A DNA stretch of 64,000 nucleotides from Mayamaea pseudoterrestris (lineage: Eukaryota; Bacillariophyta; Bacillariophyceae; Sellaphorales; Sellaphoraceae). Made by a program: the position numbers and the translations under genes. The stretch is from assembly GCA_027923505.1 (NCBI GenBank), contig BROI01000003.1, positions 806,001 to 870,000 on the forward strand, written 5' to 3'. Of this stretch, positions 19,708-30,934 are shown one piece after another. How positions within the stretch are numbered: position 1 is the stretch's first letter; each line of letters begins with the position of its first letter. The notes under the pieces were generated by a model. That model was not told the DNA's origin. It worked only from the letters and a program-made list of their open reading frames with translations, and did no database searches.

Positions 19708-21849
19708 ATGACCTCCTTGCAGCCTGCAACCTCGTCGTCAGAGGCAGAAGGATGGGCTGTTAAATTTGTTCCGTTTTCATCTGCCATCGATTCGCCATTC
19801 TGGGTCAAATATTGTCAAGAAAAACTTGACACAATTAAGCTCAGCGAAGACCCCATCTCTATCAGACCGTCCTATAGTCCCGAGTCGCCACCAAGAGTAC
19901 AGTGTCAGGAGAGCTCGCTGCAAATTTCAACCGCAAGCACCGTTCTTGTTCCAAATGAGCGCATTGCAATGATGGGTGAACTCATCGGATTCAACACTTT
20001 GGAGTCCTTTCAAAAGGTGGACAAGAACAAGCTTTTGAACAAGTTTTTTGTTCCTAATTTCCTTGAAGGCAAAGTTGATTGCCTAGCATCAGTTCTATTG
20101 CTGACGTTTGCCGATTTGAAGAGCCACAAAGTCCTCTACTGGTTCGCCTTTCCGTCGCTCATGTTGCGTCCGGGGTGCTTCATTCGAGCGCTGCGTCAAG
20201 AGAAGCTTCCCGACGCGTACTCGAGTCTCGCTTTGAACCTTGACTTTATGCGCCGATCGCTTCTCGCTGACGGATACAAAGGGATGCCGCCCTATTTCCT
20301 CTTTACGCGGCAGTCTTGCTTGCCACTATCGGTCGAATCTTATGCAGCGCTAAAGTCTGACTGTGGAATCGCCGACGAAATTGTGTTTGGTTTCTTCGAT
20401 CCGTCTGGTCCAGTCTCGCATTCGCAGTCAGATCAGCCCATGGGGTGGCCGATGCGTAATCTTGTAGCTTTTCTCTCTCACCATTTAGATTTGGGAGGCA
20501 AGATTGTCAGAATTTTCAGTTGTCGCACTAAGATTATGCGCCGCATTGACTCCGAGAATGTTAATAGCTCTCTTAATTCCGCTCATCTGGATGGGATTGT
20601 TCTAAACGTTTCCATTCCCGCAGTGACGGACTACAACGCTGTCGATAGTGCTGACGATCCCATCCAGGCCATTGGATGGGAGCTGAATGCGCGATCAAAG
20701 CCTGGCCCACGATGGGTGAATCTCCGCCCTCTGCTCGACTCGAAACACTTGGCTGTTCAAGCAGCGGATTTAAATCTTAAGTTAATGAAGTGGCGCATGA
20801 TTCCAGATTTGCAAGTTGAGCAACTGCAAATGACCAAGGTGTTGCTTATTGGCGCCGGCACATTGGGTTGCAGCGTCGCTCGCACGCTGCTCGGTTGGGG
20901 TATACGCCGTTTCAAATTTGTTGACTATGGCAAGGTCAACTACTCAAATCCTGTTCGACAGAATCTGTTCACTTTGGATGATTGCGACGCGGACAATGGA
21001 ACGGGACGCCCAAAGGCTGCGGCAGCTGCGAATGCCTTGAGCATGATTGCTGCCGATGCTGACGCGGAAGGCGTTTCGCTTTCAATTCCCATGCCGGGAC
21101 ATGCAGAGTCTCGAGAGTCCCTCCAAGCATCAGTGATTGCACTAGACAAGCTTGTAGCTGAGGCCGACGCCGTTTTTCTCTTGACGGATACGCGCGAATC
21201 GCGCTGGCTGCCTACAATCATGGCGGCTAGTCATGGCAAGATTCTTATCAATGCTGCGTTAGGTCTGGATAGCTGGCTAGTCATGCGTCATGGCGGGGGC
21301 GTTGCCTGTGGTGCTGCGAGTAGACTTGGATGCTACTTTTGCAACGATGTGGTCGCTCCTGAAAATTCAACGCGCAACCGTACCTTGGACCAGCAGTGCA
21401 CCGTTACTCGACCTGGGTTGGCTCCAATTGCAAGTTCAATGGCTGTCGAGATGCTGATCTCGCTGTTGCATCATCCCGAGAAAGTTCATGCCGCAGCTCC
21501 GACAGCCTCGAACGTGATTGCGTATTCGCAAACTGTGACCAGTAATGCAAGCACCAGTCCATTGGGAGTCATTCCTCATCAGATCCGTGGGTCACTCGTG
21601 AGTTACACCATGATGACACCGACTGTCCCGGCGTTTAAGCATTGTACCGCTTGCTCAATGCCGGTCGTGGAGGCCTATCTCCATGACAAGGTCGAATTTG
21701 TGTTTCGCGTTTGTGAGGCATCGAGTAGTTCCGTTCTGGAGGATATATCAGGCCTCACTACATTTCGAGCTCAGTCTGCGGAGATGATGAGCCAGCTTGA
21801 GGAGGACATTGACTGGGGCGAGGAAAGCGATGAACAAGGCGATGAGTGA
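19708..21849 (+). CDS. ATG7: Autophagy E1-like activating enzyme ATG7
   Basis: Single exon, 713 aa. ATG7 activates ATG8 and ATG12 with ATP and passes them to ATG3 and ATG10 in autophagy. The N-terminal domain shows FVPFSSAIDSPFW, LVPNERIAMMGEL, KVLYWFAFPSLML and GWPMRNLVAFLSHHL. The E1 adenylation domain begins with KVLLIGAGTLGCSVARTLLG (GAGTLGC near residue 382), followed by VDYGKVNYSNPVRQNLF. The catalytic cysteine is in TLDQQCTVTRPGLAPI (about residue 564). The C-terminus is acidic (DIDWGEESDEQGDE), as expected for the ATG8-recruiting tail. Length matches the usual 650-750 aa. The first ATG follows a short leader and is the natural start. Confidence 0.97.
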   Translation: MTSLQPATSSSEAEGWAVKFVPFSSAIDSPFWVKYCQEKLDTIKLSEDPISIRPSYSPESPPRVQCQESSLQISTASTVLVPNERIAMMGELIGFNTLESFQKVDKNKLLNKFFVPNFLEGKVDCLASVLLLTFADLKSHKVLYWFAFPSLMLRPGCFIRALRQEKLPDAYSSLALNLDFMRRSLLADGYKGMPPYFLFTRQSCLPLSVESYAALKSDCGIADEIVFGFFDPSGPVSHSQSDQPMGWPMRNLVAFLSHHLDLGGKIVRIFSCRTKIMRRIDSENVNSSLNSAHLDGIVLNVSIPAVTDYNAVDSADDPIQAIGWELNARSKPGPRWVNLRPLLDSKHLAVQAADLNLKLMKWRMIPDLQVEQLQMTKVLLIGAGTLGCSVARTLLGWGIRRFKFVDYGKVNYSNPVRQNLFTLDDCDADNGTGRPKAAAAANALSMIAADADAEGVSLSIPMPGHAESRESLQASVIALDKLVAEADAVFLLTDTRESRWLPTIMAASHGKILINAALGLDSWLVMRHGGGVACGAASRLGCYFCNDVVAPENSTRNRTLDQQCTVTRPGLAPIASSMAVEMLISLLHHPEKVHAAAPTASNVIAYSQTVTSNASTSPLGVIPHQIRGSLVSYTMMTPTVPAFKHCTACSMPVVEAYLHDKVEFVFRVCEASSSSVLEDISGLTTFRAQSAEMMSQLEEDIDWGEESDEQGDE

Positions 21850-22527
21850 GCATGTGCGTTTGCTGTGAGCATCTACAAGCTTTGTATTCACAAATGCTCT
21901 ATATGATACCGGTTTGTCCACTTGTGTAAACTACATTTTCTACTGTCTCTTCCTTCTAAGACAGCTGTTTTCGGAGTACCTATATTATAAATGGCAAAGT
22001 AATCAAGCGAAGACAGTAAAGATCTTAGTGATGCTTTCTCTTTTGTACCGGTGCAATTGTGTATATCAATTTCAATTTACAGTTGTTAGCTCCGAAGGAG
22101 CTGCTAGCTACGGTGCGTTTTCGTACCGGTATAGGCGTGATACGGTAAAAAAGCATGTCGCACCGTCGCAAAAGCTGTCTCGGTGCGACGTGCCAGTCCC
22201 TTAAACGAATTTTTGGGTTGTGCGCGAGGCAGCATCAACGCCATCATCTTTCATTTGACTATCGTGCAGCTTGAGCTCTGTTGATAAGGCAACTCACTTT
22301 TCCTAATTTTTGTAAGCTAAGAGAAGTGAGCGAATACGTAATTTATTGACGTAGATCAACAGCGAGCCAAGTGGACGGGTCGTCACAAGTGGATTTTGTA
22401 GAAGCATTCACAGCAGTCCGGCACGGAGCACTTTAAAACCCAAATCGAAACCGTTCCTACATCTTGCTTATGCACGGAGAACTTGAAATATCAATAACAA
22501 CATTCAATACACGACTCTACCTGAATC
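21850..22527. other. Intergenic region with TACCGGT words and a small hairpin
   Basis: 678 bp between ATG7 and the rhomboid gene. TACCGGT occurs at 21907, 22046 and 22124 (the last as TACCGGTA). GCTCCGAAGGAGC (about 22089-22101) can form a short hairpin. The 96-codon frame at 21914-22204 shows no coding-like pattern. Confidence 0.45.
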
Positions 22528-24307
22528 ATGACTGACAACATTCGCCTGGCAGATGCCTATGATACAGAATCACCAGAAATCGTCGACCATCGAATACTGG
22601 AATACAATCGAGCATACTTTGCCGACAAGGAAGCTCGGGATGCAGAAGCTGCGACCCAAACAGATGATGGAAGATTTTCCCAAACTATTAGAGGAAGTCG
22701 CCGCTCTAGTTCCAAACGAAGCAGTGATTGCAGTGAGTCAAGGATGGAACAGCGTCAGTCGCCTTCGCGTTCCCCATCAAAGTCGACTCGGCGCACACAA
22801 ACCCAGCCTACTACTGACGATGAAGACGCGCCAAAAGTCACTGCATCTCCGGTACAAGACACGGAAATGGAAGAATCTGCCCTTCGCTACTCAGTCTCGG
22901 AGCTGGTTGCGACTATTGGAGGTCAAGAGGAAGTGTCCAAGCTGCCGGCCGAGTTGCAGCGTAGAGTCTTGGACTTCCGTCTCGCACAGCAGAAGAGACG
23001 AGAAAAGTATGGACGCCAACAGAAGTGGGGTACGTTTCATTTCAACTTTGTTTCGTTTGTGATTTGAAAATTCTAGCACGAGGCGCGCGATCAACTCACC
23101 CACATCCTTCTCGATAGGCATTTTTGGTCTCTATGCCTACTTGTCGGAGCTCCGTATCGATCTCGAGTGGGCAGAGGATTCAGCTTGGCGACGCAAACAT
23201 TCACGTCCATATCTCAGCTGGACTGACTTTGAGCAGCTGCACAACAAGGGTGCCAACCGCCCGTGGTTCACCTACTCGCTTCTACTTGTCTGCACAATTA
23301 TGATGTTTGTCGAATTTGGGCTCGGCGGCTGGAAAATTGCTCCGCTTTCACAAAATCCAATGATTGGGCCGAGCGCTGAGGCTTTGATCAAGTCAGGCGC
23401 TAGGTACACTCCCTTGATTGTTGATGAGGGACAGTGGTTCCGCATCTTTTCGCCTCTCTTTCTCCATGCTGGCTTGGTGCATTTCTTTATCAACATGGCA
23501 GCACTGTGGTTTGTTGGAGCTGCAGTGGAGCAGACGCATGGGATGCTGAATGCAATGATCCTGTTTTTTGTTCCCGGTATTGGTGGCAATATATTGAGCT
23601 CCATTTGCCTTCCGAAATACATTAGCGTGGGCGCCAGTGGTGGTATTTTCGGTTTGATTGGCGGCTGTCTTGCAGATATTGCCATGCATTGGCAATTACT
23701 GTTCATGCGAACGGAAGATCGAGGAGATGAGGATGGAGCATCCGCTAGGAACCCACGAAAAGCGAACGTTGTCGCTATCATTTGGCTGGTCTTTGACATT
23801 CTGCTCAATATCATTATTGGATTCACGCCATATGTGGACAATTTCTGCCATCTTGGCGGGCTTGTATATGGATTTGCTTGTGGCTGGTCAGCGATTGAAC
23901 CTATGGCTGTCAAGTTCTTTGGTGTTCGCGACTCAAAGGTATCGAAAGTCTGGAAGGTTGCAGCGCGATTTTGTGGATTGATATTTAGCATGGTCTTGAT
24001 CATCGCTACGACGGGTATTTTAGCATCCATGGGCTCGGACAGCTCACCATGCAGTAACTGTCGGTACATTTCCTGCATTCCTTTTCCGCCGTTTCGTGAC
24101 GACAAGTGGTGGTACTGTGATGACTGCACGTTTGTAACGGCGTCGCTCTACAAGGAAGGCGATGATCCATCTGTTTTCACGAGAATTGAAATGACATGCC
24201 CCAACAAACAGATTGAAAACATTCCAATCAATTCAACTGACAGCACTGCTATAGGCAAACATCTGCCAACTTATTGTCGAGACTGGTGCGACGATAGGTT
24301 TGCTTAG
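22528..24307 (+). CDS. Rhomboid-family intramembrane serine protease
   Basis: Two exons, 22528-23029 and 23118-24307 (phase 1, 88-bp intron), give 563 aa. The N-terminal ~165 residues are cytosolic, Ser/Arg-rich, ending in a Lys/Arg-rich helix. The rhomboid domain follows: FRIFSPLFLHAGLVHFFINM, WFVGAAVEQTHG, and SVGASGGIFGLIGG with the nucleophile Ser near residue 341. The catalytic His is in DNFCHLGGLVYGFACG (near residue 412). GxSG and H in separate helices make it a likely active protease. After the last helix there is a Cys-rich luminal segment (SSPCSNCRYISCIPF, WWYCDDCTF, YCRDWCDDRF) with about ten cysteines, as in the animal iRhom/secretase-B relatives' and oomycete forms. Its stop is 47 bp from the convergent thioesterase stop. 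Confidence 0.92.
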
Positions 24308-24353
24308 CTAGTTTGGCGCGACGTTTGGATGTAACGTAATTGGGAATGTTACA

Positions 24354-25340
24354 CTAAAGGCGACTACTCATCTTTACGTTGTAGTTTTCTACGCTCGTTC
24401 TTGTTCGTTCCCATCCACCTTTGGTTGCAAGGAAGTGCAGCGTCCCTACACTGCTCGTACGTCCTTTACTCACTAAATCCACTTTAACCGTAATGATGGG
24501 GCTTTGTGCCGACATCGGTAACACTTGAACAAGCAGTTCCGCCTCGTGTTGGCTGGGAGACGACAAGTATTCAACATGGATCGAATCTAGCGTCGCTGCC
24601 ATGGTAGGATGAAGCTTAGTGATCGTCTCAGTCGCTGCCATCTCTATCAGTACGGCTTGACAGCCACCATGAATTGGTCCACCAAGACTGGCATGCTCTG
24701 GACCAACGCGAAAGGTTGCTCGTGTATCTGATACCATTTGAAAGGATTCAAAGAGGGTAGCCAATGGTCGAGGGTCGTGTGGCTGAGCGGCCGCAAGAAA
24801 GTTGTCAGCGTACCACTGCGCAATGTGGGATCCTCGTCGTGAAGTCATAAAGTCCATCAGTTGACCCATGGGCAGGAACTTAATATGAGATCCATGACAA
24901 ACCAATTCTCCAGTGCGTGTATCGGTGATTTCGGATTGGACAAATCCGAGATTGCGACCAACTTTTGTGATTTTGGCCGACACGTCCACCGAATCCGTGG
25001 GAAGGTGAGCGGCTGGACCCCACGAGGCGTCCAATGAGACACTGACTCCAGCTCGACCTCGCTCCTTGTCAGCCAATACAAACGCCCAAGTCGTTGTCTC
25101 GTCTATAATGGCGAGGTAAGTTGACAAACTCGTTGCGTTTCTCTGTGGCAGGAAGATTTGTGGCGAGATAGGCATGCGCACGTGAAAGGTATCCTTGTCA
25201 AAACTGAGTTCCTCTGGAGACAATTTGCTGTAAAACTCGGGCGTCAAACCCAAGTAATTGGCGAATCCAGGAGCTTTCTCCATTTTTGAAGCAACTTTTA
25301 GAACGTTGATAAGGCGAGAAACGGTTCGAGTGCGAGACAT
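24354..25340 (-). CDS. Double-hotdog acyl-CoA thioesterase-like protein
   Basis: Single exon, 328 aa. Two hotdog domains seem to be present: about residues 60-155 (TYLAIIDETTTWAFVLADK, then TDSVDVSAKITKVGRNLGFV and ELVCHGSHIKFLP) and residues 195-310. The second has the PaaI-type helix SLGGPIHGGCQAVLIEMAA, then VEYLSSPSQHEAELLVQVL and GRTSSVGTLHFLA. Such enzymes hydrolyse acyl-CoA or act as hotdog scaffolds. The N-terminus (MSRTRTVSRLINVLKVASKM) is basic and amphipathic, consistent with mitochondrial import. Substrate chain length is not predictable. The second domain keeps the HGG; the first has an IDE in place of the usual helix motif. Confidence 0.78.
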   Translation of the reverse strand: MSRTRTVSRLINVLKVASKMEKAPGFANYLGLTPEFYSKLSPEELSFDKDTFHVRMPISPQIFLPQRNATSLSTYLAIIDETTTWAFVLADKERGRAGVSVSLDASWGPAAHLPTDSVDVSAKITKVGRNLGFVQSEITDTRTGELVCHGSHIKFLPMGQLMDFMTSRRGSHIAQWYADNFLAAAQPHDPRPLATLFESFQMVSDTRATFRVGPEHASLGGPIHGGCQAVLIEMAATETITKLHPTMAATLDSIHVEYLSSPSQHEAELLVQVLPMSAQSPIITVKVDLVSKGRTSSVGTLHFLATKGGWERTRTSVENYNVKMSSRL

Positions 25341-25802
25341 TAAAGACCGAGAAAATCTGCGTGACAGTGTGACAAGATTCGAATGTAGACCCGGACAACG
25401 ATTTCTATCTCAGCAGTAGCTACGTAGGCTATGACAGAGAGTTAAGTACATGAATGAATGACGCTGCCACCATCGTCTAGCGACCACAATTTCGGATATG
25501 CTTCCTCGTCGTTCCACCGCAAGTACCGGTCTGAAACGTCATTCTGTCGCACAATGACTGTTTAAAATTTCGAACATTCGAAATTTCGTCTCTCAACGCT
25601 TCGTCAAAGCCATCACGCTTTGCAACTCACCTCTTCACGCGCACTCCCAATTAAAGAAAGGAACACTCATTAAATGTTACTTACGTGTGGGTGATCATTT
25701 CGACGAAGAAAGTACTGAAGCAGCAAGAAAGCAAGCAAGCAAACCAGTAGAATTTTCCGATTCTCCGTTCTCCATTCACACTCGAATCAGACAGTAGAAA
25801 TC
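25341..25802. promoter_or_regulatory. Divergent promoter between thioesterase and MDR-like genes
   Basis: 462 bp with a perfect inverted repeat AAATTTCGAA-CA-TTCGAAATTT at 25565-25586, a TACCGGTC at 25524, and repeated AAGCAAGCAAGCAAAC near 25732. No open frame of note is present. The palindrome is the strongest candidate protein-binding site. Confidence 0.5.
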
Positions 25803-27431
25803 ATGGGAGTTGCTCCAAAAATTGTTCCGGTGCCAACCATGCTGACAACGGACACTGATGACAACACGGTTGAATCGGAGCTTACTGATCCTTTGGCGAC
25901 TTGGTCTGAAAACATTGCCAAGGTTGCTTCGAAGTGGAACCCATGCGTTTCCGATGCGAACGAGAAACCATCCAGCGCCTCTCATAGTTCCGATACTCAG
26001 ACTGAATCCGAAACAGAGACTGAATACGAAACAGAGTCGGAAGATAGCAGTGACGGTAACTCGAGCGAGAGCGATGACCGCGACGAGGAACGTATCAGAC
26101 GACGACAGCAACCGTCCCTCCGCACAAAGAAAACGAAAGTTATGAGGACATTACGTGACAATGACGACGACACGACAATCTTCGATCCGGTCCAAGTCAT
26201 TTTTGACTTTGTTGGATGGTTGCTGGAGACTACAGCCGCCACTACGACTAAAGGCACGGAAGGGTGGTCAAATATGCTTGCGGTTTCTGATGCGGAATTA
26301 CTTCACGACGATGTTACAGACGAGGATCCAACGTCAAAGAGGATACCAAAAGAGCTTGTCAAGAATACTAGTCACCTGGACATAAATGAAACTCTTTCGG
26401 AGAGTGGGTGTCACCTTGATCCTGAGATCGGAGAACTGCAACCTGATCATGTCGTCGTTGCGACGGAGGTAAGATGTGTGAGATGTATGGAATGATCGTT
26501 CCTTCTAGCAGTGATCAAAGTACCTGATCAAGAATTCATCTTCTTCTCCAATTAGGCTCTTGCTTTAGGTGACTTTAACGCTGATTCGGCGGCCATTCCG
26601 AAAATGATTCGCAACAGCTTTGTCGGTACTATTCATCATTCTGGACCCGAAGCGAAGGTAATTGGCCTCAAGCATGGCATGCGCGTCGCTTCGATCGCCC
26701 AGTGCGAGTTCAACTCCAAGTATGTGTCAGTGCCCGTCGAAAACTTGTACGTTGTACCAAAAGCTCTTGACGCAGCCGAGATGGCTGTACTCTTTGCGTA
26801 TTATTTACCAGCCTTTGAGGCACTGCACCACGGACGAACGCGACCGTATCGATTCTCCCGGAATTGTCTCAAGGGTCGAAAGATACTGGTCACTGGCGGC
26901 AATCAGCTGGAAGCGCAAGCTGTACTCCGCCTTGCTCGTTTGGCTGGTGCGACTGACTTGTTCATGACGGCGCCACTTGATTATCATTCTGTGCTGGGAA
27001 AAATTGAAGGAGTCAAGCTACTCGAAGATTTTCCAAAAGACGAGTGGCTTTCGGTCGTTCGAGGCAAAATGGATTTGGTGATTCACTATGAATTCCCAAC
27101 AAGCCTCAAATCGGTGCGCAAGGCCATGGCCCGAAAGGGCCGGCTTGTGTGCGTCCAAAACAAAAAGAAACCGCTGCTTAACAGTGTATTTGAGCAATTT
27201 CGCGTCTCCTCTGTAAAGCGCGCGTCATTGTTTGACTACTCAGAGAATTTAAAGATGGGTCTGGAGGAGGTCCATGAGGATGTTAAATTTCTTCTAGAAC
27301 AGCTTTCACAACGAAACATTCGACCCGCCATTGATCGATTCATTGACCTAAGCGACGTTCCGTCAACTACGGAGAAAATCATAGGAACCCCTTTGACGGG
27401 TGCGGTAGTTTGCGAGATCCGAAAGAAGTAA
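25803..27431 (+). CDS. Atypical medium-chain dehydrogenase/reductase-like protein with acidic N-terminal extension
   Basis: Two exons, 25803-26468 and 26556-27431, joined in phase 0 across an 87-bp intron, give 513 aa. The first ~220 residues are acidic, Ser/Thr-rich and probably disordered, with an alternating TESETETEYETESED run. The second part is quinone-oxidoreductase-like: MIRNSFVGTIHHSGPEAKVI, GLKHGMRVASIAQCEFNSKY, VSVPVENLYVVPKALDAAEM, then CLKGRKILVTGGNQLEAQAV and LRLARLAGATDLFMT. The Rossmann Gly motif is degenerate (GGNQLEAQA rather than GxGxxG) and zinc-ligand cysteines are not evident, so cofactor binding may be altered or lost. The extension is unusual for the family. Function unknown. 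Confidence 0.72.
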
Positions 27432-27762
27432 GCAATCGATTGCTGGACTTGCTGTGTATCTGTGTTGAAGCTCGCTTCAGAGGAAGCGGCTTCCGATACC
27501 CTTTCCATTTTGTAAAATAATGAAAGCGTTACGCGCGTTTTTAGGCCATACAAGAAATACTACGAGTAAAGTCATGTTGCTGCGTATGAGGCCAGCCTTC
27601 CGTCTCGCAATCTATGCAAGCTTCAAACTAGAAGCACTAGGTGATTAATAGTCAAAAGTATTGATAAAATCATGAATTTATAGCCGTGCGGGAAAGGAGA
27701 GTCGTTTCGTTAAAGTTGAAGCGTCACGTCGGCATATTAGCCTCTCTGCAGGCGGCATTGCC
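27432..27762. other. Convergent 3' region
   Basis: About 330 bp between the MDR-like stop and the kinase stop, AT-rich toward the middle with AATAATGAAAG near 27518 and TGATTAATAG near 27641. It probably holds both 3' UTRs. No gene is seen. Confidence 0.5.
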
Positions 27763-29447
27763 CTACATTTGCATGGGCTCGACGCGCGCCATGTCATCCA
27801 ACTGCAGTCCAATGCCTCGAGCGCTGTCCTTGGAGCGATGAAGGGCATCGGGGTCGCAGTTGCTCGCAAGCCAAGGATGGGTTAGAGCTTGCTCCGCCGT
27901 GTAGCGATACTCAATATTATAAGACAAGAGGCACGAGACAAACGCCATGGCCTCGTCCGAAACGTCGCGAAAGAGCTCGTGTGGGAACGTATATTCGCCC
28001 TGGACAATTGAAGCTTTGATCGCTTCGTCATTCTTGCCGTAAAATGGCGGCGCTCCGCTGAGTAGCATGTATACAATAACTCCCAAGCTCCACAAGTCGC
28101 ACGCTTCCGTGTACGACTTCTTCAGCACTTCAGGGGCGACGTAATAGCTGGAACCAACGACGCGGCTTAATCGTTGACCTGGCGAAAAGTGCGTCGATAG
28201 CCCAAAGTCAATGAGCTTGAGTGGGCTCCACACATCCTTGCCCGACTCGAGGACCCAATTTTCCAACTTGAGATCACGATGACATATATTCTTTGAGTGC
28301 AAGAACGCAACACTGGAAAGCATCTCTGAGACAGTCTTGGCTACAAAAATAAGAAGATGGAGGAAGAAAGTATGTGTAAGACAAGGTCCCGAGTAGGAAA
28401 TAGGAAGAGTCGAGGCACAACATTCATCATCGTACCTGCATATGCTTCCGTTACTCCATGTTTGGGATGTGTCGTAAGCAAATGAAACAAATCCCCACCC
28501 CTTCCAAGTTCAGTTATTATAAACAACTCATTGTCGACACAAAAGACATCAAACAGTCGAATGACATTCGTATGTCCGCGAAGCTCACGCAATACATTAA
28601 CCTCCTCCTGCAATTTGCTAATGTACTTGGGATCATTTCGAAGCATGACGCACTTGCAGGCAAACTTTTTGCGCTTGCCCGATCGTCCAATGGCATGTCC
28701 TTCTGGTTCGCCTCGACTGGCGATGCAGACTTGTCCATAAGAGCCCTTACCAATGACCAAGTCGCGGTGCAGCAAGTACGCTGGACGGAGCTGCTGCTGT
28801 CGCTGTGAAGCTTCCGATGGCTGCGGCGAGTCCGCTGTAACGGCAGGGGGCGGGTACGTTGGTTGGAGCATGGTTGCTTCCGGTGGAGTACTTGAGGCAG
28901 CCAATGGATCGCGGTAGTGCTGCTGCTGCGATGTTTGAGGGGGTGGAGCGTAGTGACTTGCTGGGTAGTGCGGCTGCTGCGAATGCTGGCTCATGGGAAC
29001 ATTCGCTGGTCCAGACGGTCGCGACGAAGAAGTCGAAGTAGAGTATGGAGAGGTTGCCATGGGACGGTGCTGCTGGCCTGAAGACCCCCGACGCTGAGCG
29101 TCACGGCTCGAAGGCCGTCTCCCATGTTCCTCTGGCATTGCTCTTGTCGAACGATCGTAGGCCTTGCTGCTGCTTGATGAAGGAGGCTGATAGGACGCAG
29201 GAGGCTGAGAGTATTTGCTCGAATGGTGTTGCTGTTGATGTTGATTGAAATCGACGTCCATATTGACAGCAGTCGCATCATATCCACCCATTGCTTGTTG
29301 ATGCTGCTGGTAGGCTCCAGATCCAGCAGCCGAGGGCATTTCGGTCCTTGGAGGAGATGGGAATTCGGACTGATGCTGAGGAGGTTGTCTTTCGTCGGGT
29401 TGAGATGTATCACTTTGACCAAACCCCCGACGAAGCCACTTGCTCAT
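27763..29447 (-). CDS. CAMK-type serine/threonine protein kinase with Pro/Gln-rich N-terminus
   Basis: Exons 28436-29447 and 27763-28340 (95-bp intron, phase 1) give 529 aa. The first ~230 residues are Gln/Pro/Ser/His-rich and disordered. The kinase domain then shows RDLVIGKGSYGQVCIA (P-loop), KFACKCVML with the ATP Lys, and LFIITELGRGGDLFHLL. After the splice come KNICHRDLKLENW (catalytic loop), LIDFGLSTHF (DFG), YYVAPEVLKKSYTEACDLWS and GVIVYMLLSGAPPFYGKNDE. This profile fits the calcium/calmodulin-dependent (CAMK/CDPK) branch. The protein ends about 35 residues after the domain (THPWLASNCD onward), so no EF hands or long regulatory tail are present. All catalytic residues are intact. Confidence 0.93.
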
Positions 29448-30934
29448 CGTCTGCTAGCGAAAATAGAGCGAGGGAGCGAGGAGAAAAATCCTCGCAAGCA
29501 CTGCGTCTTCCGACACTGTAAGCTAGCGTATTCGTCTTTGCGAGTTACAAGGACTTGACCTCACGCTTGCTCAGTCCGACTTCGTCAAGTTTAGAATGCA
29601 CCTTGAGTCTTCGTTCCTCACCTCGTTGCAGCGTAGCTCTGGGTTCGCTGACGGCAATGGATGGCAACCGATCAAGTTGCTTGCCTTGCCTCTACAACGA
29701 CGATACAATCTGGAAGCTCGCAACGACAGCTCCGACTCTCTATTGCAATGTTGTTAAAGGATTGCAAGGTCGTTCGATACAAGTTACAGCGATGGAACCT
29801 CCAAGTAGCAGCCAGTCGAGCTCTTTTTCGATCAAGTGGTGAAAATGTGTTGACGGTTTCCGGTCAAGACGCGTTGCCGCAAAACCAAAGTCGGTCCCCA
29901 CTTACGCAATAGCCGGCTGGCGTAACGGCTATTCGTGGAATAATAGGGGAGGACTGCCAATGCCGGCGAAAGATACCCCTCGCTGTTTTCTCGAGTGGCG
30001 AGGAGGGGCGATCCAATGGCGAGACTGAAATTTAGGGATGACCAAAAGAGAGACGACGCGCGAAATTTTGGTAAGGACAAGGATGAATCATGACCGAAGC
30101 GTTTCAATAAAGTAAAAGTAAGACCGTATGAATGGGTGAGGTGCAATCATTCTTACAGTTCCCGCCATTCGCACCTCAGCATAGCTCCTCCAGTCAAAAT
30201 GACTCATACTCTCGCCCCATGACTCCTTTACATATAATCGTGCGATTGCGACAAAAATGGCTGTCATTACTACTCATCACTTACCAGATACCGTAGTTAT
30301 ACTAGGTATTTGTTAGATTGAAAGCTCAATGTTCAATGAAAGAAAGCTATGGTTGTCTGATCCCTCGTTCATCGTCGGTGTCCGACGACCAATCCATGGA
30401 CATCCGTCCACGCTTTCACGTCAGTTGAGACCTTCCGTTTCTCCTAAGGCTATACAAACATCTTCCTAGAATATGTCACAAGCATTGGCATTTAGAATTA
30501 TGAGCGATGAAGGCTTAAGCTGACCACGACTCACGATATCATTGGCTCGTCGAAACAAAAAGTCACCATTTTGGGCTCGCCTCGCGTGCTGGAAGGAGAA
30601 ACCGACGAAAGATACCTTCGACTGAAGCCTCTCGACCAACCATGAGAGGCGGCGGTGCGCATTGGATCTCATCCATGGTCAGTTATTTTCCTCCGTCATT
30701 TGTTTTGTTGCTGCCAATCAATCATTGGACAGTTTTTAAAGCAGCTGCACATCAAGGCTTGAGGGTCTTATAGCAGTAGCAGTAGCATTGGCATTGGATT
30801 TTTCCTCCGTCGTTGCGGTTCATCGATCGGATCATCGCCTGGAGAACGACATTCCATCTCAGTAACCAACCAACTGCTGTCTCGTCTCGTGACAGCTCTA
30901 CAACGCCGGCAGCAGAACACTTTAAATATACGCA
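29448..30934. other. Long divergent intergenic region
   Basis: 1.49 kb between the divergent kinase and CDC45 starts. Only short frames occur, with Ser-rich, non-conserved-looking content. An 8-bp stem AATAGCCG/CGGCTATT with a 10-bp loop lies near 29909-29934. No RNA gene was recognised. It presumably includes both promoters and 5' UTRs. A very small gene would be missed. Confidence 0.45.
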
